DNA from: Streptomyces cadmiisoli
GTDB taxonomy: Bacteria; Actinomycetota; Actinomycetes; Streptomycetales; Streptomycetaceae
DNA length: 64,000 bases
Direction of reading: 5' to 3'
Assembly: GCF_003261055.1 (NCBI RefSeq)
Contig: NZ_CP030074.1
Span: forward strand, 372,001-436,000
The first letter of the stretch is position 1. Each line of letters starts with the position of its first letter. Below are positions 59,381 to 64,000 of the stretch, in pieces. The position numbers and the translations under genes were made by a program. Under the pieces are notes generated by a model, which was not told where the DNA came from, did not search any database, and saw nothing but the letters and a program-made list of their open reading frames with translations.

Positions 59381-59943
59381 ACCCACTCCTCATACTTCGT
59401 TCCCCGCACGACGGCGTGGCCGGGTGCTTGCATAGGCGCGGCTTGCAGGTCGGCATCTGGACGACCCCGGCGCCCCCGGGCGGCGAGTTCCTGAGCCTTG
59501 GCCGAGCTGGGCGTTCCTGGTCAGCGCGCGCGGCGCGAAGGGCTTCTCGGGGGTGGTGAGGATCGCCAGCGGTTTTCAGTAGATCAATTAATGGTTGATG
59601 CGTCAAATATTTTGCGGGGTGGGTTTGTGTGTGGTGGCACACATATGCGAGCTCGGGGTCAGTGTGCGGCGGGGGTGCTAATGGATAAATCGGACGCCTG
59701 GTGTCGCGTATTGCCCGTATTGCCCGTGGCGCACAACGGCGCTGACGGGGCAGGGGATGGCCATGAAGTGCCATGGAGTCAGCGGACGTTCCCGACCGTC
59801 GGGCCTGAGCGGGAGACCCGACGGTCGGGGTCCGGAACCGGCGGCCGAGGTCCGGAGCCGGTGTGGTGCAAGCGGCTCGTTCAGCGGAAACCCCCGCTGA
59901 CGAGGCCGGTGCCGACGTGTGCCGGCGGACGGACGCCAGCGCG
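59381..59943. other. Intergenic region with a local AT-rich dip
   Basis: No gene is supported. Around 59575-59610 the GC content drops sharply (AGATCAATTAATGGTTGATG contains an ATCAA/TTGAT inverted repeat). Minus-strand frames here are partly protein-like but lack starts and bias. A TAATGGATAA sequence lies at 59679-59688. Confidence 0.4.
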
Positions 59944-60549
59944 TCAGATGTCGTCGTCCGGCGCGGCGACTGTGCCCCGCGGGGCTCGCTCGACGAGTGT
60001 GTACATGACCGACCGGTCCTGCTTGTGACGCCTGATCCGGCCCTTGGCGACGAGAGACTCCAAGGTATTGCGCACCACCTGGGGCGTCGGTGTCCGACCC
60101 GGGTGCTTCTCCAGGAGTTCGTCGCGCAGTTCCTTCGCATGGCGCGGTTCGTCGTACGCGCTGAGCAGTTCCGCCAAGAGGTCCCCGAGCAGAGGCAGGC
60201 GCGACTTCCCCTTCGCGCCTTCCTCTACGGGGTGCCGGGCGGACCTCGCACCGGCCTTGGCGTGTGCCGACCGCCGGGAGGCCGGGGCCGCGGTCGACGA
60301 CGTGGTTTCTGACGTGGCCAGTTTCCCGGTCAGGTCGGGTTCTTCGTGAGCTTGCTCGGGCAATGGCGCGTCCGAGGAACCCACATAGCGTTGTGCAAGA
60401 GTCAGGATGTCGACCAGGAGGGCCTCCTCCTGCTGCAACATCCTGATTTTTTCCGCCAGTTCTTCCTGGAGGCGGCGATTCTCCTCCAGGTCCGACGCGG
60501 CCTGTTCGACGTACCGCGACCGGAGCGAGGCGGCTGATTGGCTGGGCAC
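59944..60549 (-). CDS. Coiled-coil protein with C-terminal winged helix
   Basis: The 201-residue protein starts at a GTG with GGGAG ten bases upstream. Residues 10-55 form a coiled coil (EQAASDLEENRRLQEELAEK, IRMLQQEEALLVDILTLA). A charged, Ala/Ser-rich linker follows. The last 85 residues are a winged-helix-like domain: LPLLGDLLAELLSAYDEPRH, AKELRDELLEKHPGRTPTPQ and VRNTLESLVAKGRIRRHKQD with RSVMYTLVE. That resembles BlaI/MecI/PadR-type DNA-binding wings. It may be a dimeric DNA-binding protein, or may act in partnership with a kinase or chromatin component. No neighbour helps. The upstream region includes a TAATGGATG sequence. Confidence 0.72.
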   Translation of the reverse strand: MPSQSAASLRSRYVEQAASDLEENRRLQEELAEKIRMLQQEEALLVDILTLAQRYVGSSDAPLPEQAHEEPDLTGKLATSETTSSTAAPASRRSAHAKAGARSARHPVEEGAKGKSRLPLLGDLLAELLSAYDEPRHAKELRDELLEKHPGRTPTPQVVRNTLESLVAKGRIRRHKQDRSVMYTLVERAPRGTVAAPDDDI

Positions 60550-61270
60550 AACCGTTCACTCCCTCGTAATGGATGACGTTGGGCATGGTATACAGGTCGG
60601 TCACCCGTGCCGAAGTTCGCAAAGGTCAAGATATTCGGGGAGCCACCGCGCGCGCGTCGGGGGAGCGGCGCAGTCCGTGCGGACGCGGTGAGCGGCACCG
60701 GGTCCGCAGTCGACCCGGGTCGTGGTTGGGCCGGTCCCGGGCCACCGCACATGTTCGGGATACCGGTATGCGATTCGCGACAGCAGAGGTGTGCGCGCCG
60801 GTGCCGGAGCATCCTGCACACATGTTGGTCCGGCCCGTCGTTTGACGCACGCGACAGGCGTTTCGTGAGCGACACCCTGCAAGCTCCCCCACATCAGGCG
60901 CCGGCCGTGGTGCGGGAGCGCAGCATGCCGCGGACGAAGGGGCGACGGACGAAATCATCGGGGTCGACGTACCTGTCCCTGCGCCTGGGGGTGCGCGTCA
61001 CTGATGCCGTGGATGTCCGGCGGTGCTCCCGCGGCCAGATCTTTTCTCCGGCGAGTGAACCTTGATGGTGTTCCACACCGTCTATTGGTAGAGACTCCCG
61101 TCGCCGGGTGTTCGATTGGCTGGCGCGGCGACGGGCAAGGGCGGCCGCCCCCATGCTTCCCCCGCTCGGGTGGCGGCCGCCGCTCAGCCAATTCCCGGTA
61201 TTCCGGAGCCGCTGATGCCGTTCTTCCCGAATTTCACGAAACGTCGCATGCACGCGCGTTTCCCGTGCAT
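60550..61270. other. Long gene-free interval
   Basis: About 720 bases have no supported gene. A TAATGGA motif lies at 60567-60573 just upstream of the coiled-coil gene. The stretch 61130-61200 has G/C-rich inverted repeats (GGCGGCCGCC twice). Nothing else could be assigned. Confidence 0.45.
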
Positions 61271-61312
61271 AAAAAAGGGTCCTGGCATCTCGGGGGATTG
61301 ATACCAGGACCC
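61271..61312 (-). terminator. Rho-independent terminator on the minus strand
   Basis: On the minus strand GGGTCCTGG and CCAGGACCC form a perfect 9-bp stem with an 18-base loop, followed directly by TTTTTT. It points away from the MarR gene. The only DNA it can terminate is a short transcript starting near the MarR operator. Confidence 0.8.
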
Positions 61313-61364
61313 ACACGCGCAGCGCGTGGAAGCGGGCTGCGTGCGCACCGCTATTAAACACCAA

Positions 61365-61411
61365 ATCCATTACTTGCGTGAGCAAGGTTTGAGGGAATGT
61401 CCGTAATGGAT
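61365..61411. promoter_or_regulatory. Compound palindromic operator upstream of the MarR gene
   Basis: ATCCATTAC (61365-61373) and GTAATGGAT (61403-61411) are exact inverted repeats. Between them CTTGC-GTGA-GCAAG (61373-61386) is a second palindrome. The arrangement is typical of MarR-type autoregulated control regions. Confidence 0.6.
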
Positions 61412-61482
61412 AAAAGGTGGGTGGGAATGTGCGGGGCGGCGGCCGGCGGTCGTGGCCGGTTCGGGGCACTTACACTGTGCCC

Positions 61483-61941
61483 ATGGCAGACGCTGCAACA
61501 CTCGAGCCCCTTTCCCCCGACGAGGAGGCGTTCCTCCGGGCCCTGGGGAGGGTGATGGCACTTCTGCCGCGCGTCGTGGACGCCGACATGCTCGCGGAAC
61601 AGGACATGAACGGCAATGAGTACATGACGCTGGTGCACCTGTCAGAGGCGCCGGGCAACCAGATGCGGATGAGCGAACTGGCCAATGCCTGCGGGCTGTC
61701 GCTGAGCGGCATGACCAGGGTGGTGCAGCGCCTGGAGAACCAGTCCCTCGTCCTGCGGGTGAAGTCCCCCGACGACGGCCGGTCCTGGCTCGCGGTCCTG
61801 ACCAGTTCGGGATGGACGCGACTGAAGCAGGCCTGGCCGACGAACCTGGCCGCCATCCGCCGGCATGTCTTCTCGCACCTGGAGGGCTGTGACCTGGCGG
61901 CCGCAGCCCAGGTGCTGGAGCGCATAGCGCCGTCCCCCTGA
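61483..61941 (+). CDS. MarR-family transcriptional regulator
   Basis: The 152-residue protein has the MarR winged-helix core: NEYMTLVHLSEAPGNQMRMS, ELANACGLSLSGMTRVVQRL (recognition helix) and VLRVKSPDDGRSWLAVLTSS with GWTRLKQAWPTN (wing and following helix). DDGRSW is close to the classical DxRxx wing motif. The N-terminal helices (EAFLRALGRVMALLPRVVD) form the dimer. ATG 61483 is listed; GTG 61477 and upstream GTGs are in frame and no strong ribosome-binding site decides. The palindromes at 61365-61411 suggest autoregulation and control of a divergent minus-strand transcript. Ligand unknown, commonly phenolic compounds. Confidence 0.88.
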   Translation: MADAATLEPLSPDEEAFLRALGRVMALLPRVVDADMLAEQDMNGNEYMTLVHLSEAPGNQMRMSELANACGLSLSGMTRVVQRLENQSLVLRVKSPDDGRSWLAVLTSSGWTRLKQAWPTNLAAIRRHVFSHLEGCDLAAAAQVLERIAPSP

Positions 61942-61954
61942 GGGGTTCGGCCGA

Positions 61955-62320
61955 CCGCAGGACGGTCACACCGCCGGACGGCGTGTCACCCGGGCTCTCG
62001 CAAGGCGACTGGCTGAAGGTGCGTGCGACGGTGGGCAGCAACTGCTGCGGGGCCAACTCCTGAGCCGCCACGATGGCTTCGCTGACCGCCATGACGATCA
62101 GCGCTGCGAGGGTATCCGTGTCGCCCGGGTCGGCGGCCTCGGGCGATATGTCCGGCCCGCGCGACCGGGCAGAGCCGTCGACGACTGCATGTACCGTGCC
62201 GTTGCCGGAGGACGCTGCCTGTGCGGGACCACAGTTGCGGGCGTAGACGTCGATCGCGGTGCCACCCGAACGGGAACCCGCCACTGACACCAGCCGGAAG
62301 GTCAGCAGGCGTGACGGCAC
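61955..62320 (-). pseudogene. Coding-like minus-strand relic, possible regulator C-terminus
   Basis: A minus-strand frame with strong third-position bias reads TAIDVYARNCGPAQAASSGN and TDTLAALIVMAVSEAIVAAQ with ELAPQQLLPTVARTF. The second part looks like the last helices of a TetR-type ligand domain. The frame has no stop of its own before it runs antisense into the MarR gene, so its end is missing. I cannot name the family. Confidence 0.27.
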
Positions 62321-62745
62321 GCCGGGCCCCTCGCGGTCACCCCGGCTGGTGAGATATGGACGCGAAGCCGGCGGTGAAACCAGGTATTCCTGCGGCTTTG
62401 GGCTCCTGACGCGGGGACTTGCCCACTGCCGTGAATCCCTTCTTCAAAGAAGGTGGAGCCTGCCCGTTCGCCACGCCGCTGATGCCGGTCGGCGATCAAT
62501 GAATGAGGAAAGCAATTTCAGGCGATGCTGGTGCAGACCGCACTATTTTTTGACGCGTAAACCTTGCTCCGGGTTACTCCGAGTGAGATTGTTCCGGTCG
62601 ACTGGATGAGGCTTTCTCGTCCCCGGAGTAATGGAATGGTCAGTATTGGCGGAAGTATCTCGATGTCGGTCGTAATGGCACGTTGGGTGTTGTGTGCCCG
62701 GTCGACGCCCAGGCTTGAACGCGATGTGCAGAGGAGACGTGGTCC
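62321..62745. other. Interval with an operator-like inverted repeat
   Basis: No gene is supported. AAACCTTGCTC at 62559-62569 repeats, in the other orientation, positions 61380-61390 inside the MarR operator. TTACTCCG (62574-62581) and CGGAGTAA (62624-62631) form an inverted repeat. This could be a second MarR site and a promoter for the next small gene. Confidence 0.4.
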
Positions 62746-63125
62746 GTGTCCACGCCCGGTCCTCAGGTGACAGTCGGTGGTATCGAGTGCGACGGCACAT
62801 CGGTGGAACTCCAGCCGGCCGCCCGTGGCACACGTATTGCCGCACACGAGGTCGCAGGCGGCTTCATGAGCTGCGCGTGTATGTGACAGACCGGCAGACC
62901 AAGTGGCAGTGGCCGTCGGCCGAGGAGTTCCAGAAGCTCATTCTCATCGGGTACGGCCGTCCCCGGCGCTCCCGCAACCCGGGCGCGCCGTACATGTTTC
63001 ATCCGGCCTGGCCGCTTCAACGGCGACGCGGGAGGGGCCGACCGCGGTGTCCCAAGCGGGGGTGTGCACACATCTCCGAAGTCGATATGCGAACATACGC
63101 ACATCAGCTTGGGGGATCCCGATGA
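62746..63125 (+). pseudogene. Small gene with a probable one-base frameshift
   Basis: From a GTG with GAGGAG nine bases upstream, the first frame reads MSTPGPQVTVGGIECDGTSV and ELQPAARGTRIAAHEVAGGF, then quickly stops (62884-62886). The neighbouring frame from about 62862 reads HELRVYVTDRQTKWQWPSAE and EFQKLILIGYGRPRRSRNP with strong third-position bias. Adding one C after GGCTTC would join them as GGFHELRVYVTD. The joined protein would be an uncharacterised 85-residue or longer cytoplasmic protein. A sequencing error is equally possible. No family recognised. Confidence 0.4.
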
Positions 63126-63410
63126 GCGGGCCAACATACGCAACGCACGTCGGCACGTGATCCTCGGTTGCACCTCGTCCGTATGGCCGTGTTCGCGGTC
63201 ATGTCGGTGACAGCGGCAGCCTCGGGCGCACCATGGTGTCTCGCCAGCGGTATGTGATCCGGCGTACCCACCCCTCGTCGCCGGGCGCTGTCCTCACGCA
63301 GCCGCGGACGCGGCCGCCGTTCTGCCACGCCGCGCCACCCGTAGCGGCGGTGCGACCGGTCGCCCTCCTTCGCGCCCGGACCAACACCCGATGCCTCATG
63401 GGGGATACGT

Positions 63411-64000
63411 ATGTCTCAGACCCGGAACCAGCCACCGAGTGGCGAGCCCGACGCGGCGTCGCCCTCCGTACGGGAGGTTTCGCAGACACGTGTCTCAGAA
63501 CATGTGCCGAAGACCGATGGCGCAACCCCGGGCCGGACCTGGGGGAGCCTACGACCACTGCTGCTCCGCCTCCATTTCTACGCCGGGGTGCTCGTCGGCC
63601 CGTTCCTGCTCGTCGCCGCGCTGACGGGCCTGGCCTACACCCTCACCCCGCAACTCGACCGCCTCGCCTACGGCGACCGGCTCCTCGTGGAGGACGTCGG
63701 CACCGACCCGATGCCGGTGTCGGTCCAGATCGCCGCCGCCCGGTCCGTTCATCCCGAGGGCACCCTGACCTCGGTCGTCGTCCCGTCGGCACCGGAGGAC
63801 ACGACCCGAGTGGTGCTGTCCGTCCCGGGACTGGGCGACGACCGGCAGCGGACGGTGTTCGTCGACCCGTACACCGCCGAGGTGCAGGGTGAACTGACCA
63901 CGTGGTCGGGGTCGACGCCCGTCACCCACTGGCTCACCGACCTGCACCGCAACCTCCACCTGGGCGAGAACGGCCGCCTCTACTCCGAGGTGGCCGCGAG
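63411..64000 (+). CDS. PepSY-associated membrane protein, 3' end outside window
   Basis: The frame starts at an ATG with GGGGGA upstream and is open to the window end (197 codons visible). After a hydrophilic N-terminus comes LRPLLLRLHFYAGVLVGPFL and LVAALTGLAYTLTPQLDRLA, the first membrane helix and flanking motif of the PepSY_TM family. A periplasmic PepSY domain follows (VSVQIAAARSVHPEGTLTSV, RQRTVFVDPYTAEVQGEL), and HWLTDLHRNLHLGENGRLYS marks the next segment. Full proteins have four membrane helices and about 450-500 residues. They are often linked to iron or flavin reduction at the membrane, but the role is uncertain. Confidence 0.85.
   Translation, partial: MSQTRNQPPSGEPDAASPSVREVSQTRVSEHVPKTDGATPGRTWGSLRPLLLRLHFYAGVLVGPFLLVAALTGLAYTLTPQLDRLAYGDRLLVEDVGTDPMPVSVQIAAARSVHPEGTLTSVVVPSAPEDTTRVVLSVPGLGDDRQRTVFVDPYTAEVQGELTTWSGSTPVTHWLTDLHRNLHLGENGRLYSEVAA

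Noticed and set aside
61271..61350. 6C RNA as identity of the short minus-strand transcript
   Set aside because: Only one loop has a run of five C, and the second loop lacks one, so the defining two C-rich loops are not present.
62746..62886. Ribosomally made peptide precursor ending GGFMSCACM
   Set aside because: No modification enzyme is nearby, and the next frame continues as a coding-like protein, so a frameshift explains the short frame better.
1..64000. tRNA genes, rRNA genes, CRISPR arrays or phage attachment sites
   Set aside because: No regularly spaced repeats, no cloverleaf-like sequence with a CCA-type end and no integrase were seen by reading; a dedicated search was not possible.

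Overview
The window reads as chromosomal DNA of a Streptomyces or a very close relative. GC is very high with strong G/C preference in third codon positions. The gene families are typical of that genus: a SARP regulator, a conservon, SpoIIE-type phosphatases, a large LuxR/LAL regulator, an XRE/flavoprotein pair and Tat-exported glycoside hydrolases. No rRNA, tRNA, CRISPR array or replication origin was seen. Nothing was searched against databases; family names come from motifs and memory.

Layout. 1-6.4 kb is an unstable accessory patch. It holds a broken lipoprotein gene, a doubly frameshifted I36-type inhibitor gene, an AT-richer SARP regulator with a TTA codon, an IS630 remnant and three IS110-family elements. 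One IS110 element sits exactly inside another, and removing it restores the host transposase. 6.8-15 kb holds a DUF6745 gene and a small partner on the minus strand. Divergent from them is a tightly coupled plus-strand set: STM4015 (repeat protein), STM4014 (ATP-grasp), STM4013 (sulfatase-like hydrolase), STM4012 and STM4011 (two radical SAM enzymes) and a TauE/SafE-like exporter. This uncharacterised set is the best candidate for an undescribed system. A second STM4015 gene lies alone at 38.5 kb with an identical 33-nt element upstream.

15-21.7 kb carries two SpoIIE-type phosphatases around an XRE regulator/flavoprotein pair. 21.9-23.4 kb is a GH30 galactanase-like enzyme, followed by an ECF sigma factor, a small membrane protein and a DUF2079 protein (23.8-26.2 kb). 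26-33.5 kb has an oxidoreductase, a DEAD-box helicase whose ribosome-binding site can be hidden in a hairpin, a TetR/ureohydrolase pair with tandem operators, and an ABC-F protein preceded by a seven-residue leader peptide. 33.8-47 kb holds a LAL regulator, a TOPRIM protein, an acid phosphatase, the second STM4015 gene, an alpha-carbonic anhydrase, a GH43-like enzyme, a large YozE/DUF1963-like protein and an MFS exporter.

47-50.7 kb is a trio of thymidylate-kinase-like, FAD-dependent and MazG-like proteins. 50.8-58.8 kb contains a second GH30 enzyme, a four-gene conservon (cvnA-D) and a GH5/ricin-lectin enzyme. Three of the four secreted hydrolases share a TGATAA...TTGC motif upstream; together the GH30 and GH43 enzymes suggest breakdown of arabinogalactan side chains and backbone. 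59-64 kb is gene-poor. It has a small conserved protein, a coiled-coil/winged-helix protein, a MarR regulator with a palindromic operator facing a possible small RNA, a frameshifted small gene, and the start of a PepSY membrane protein cut by the window end.
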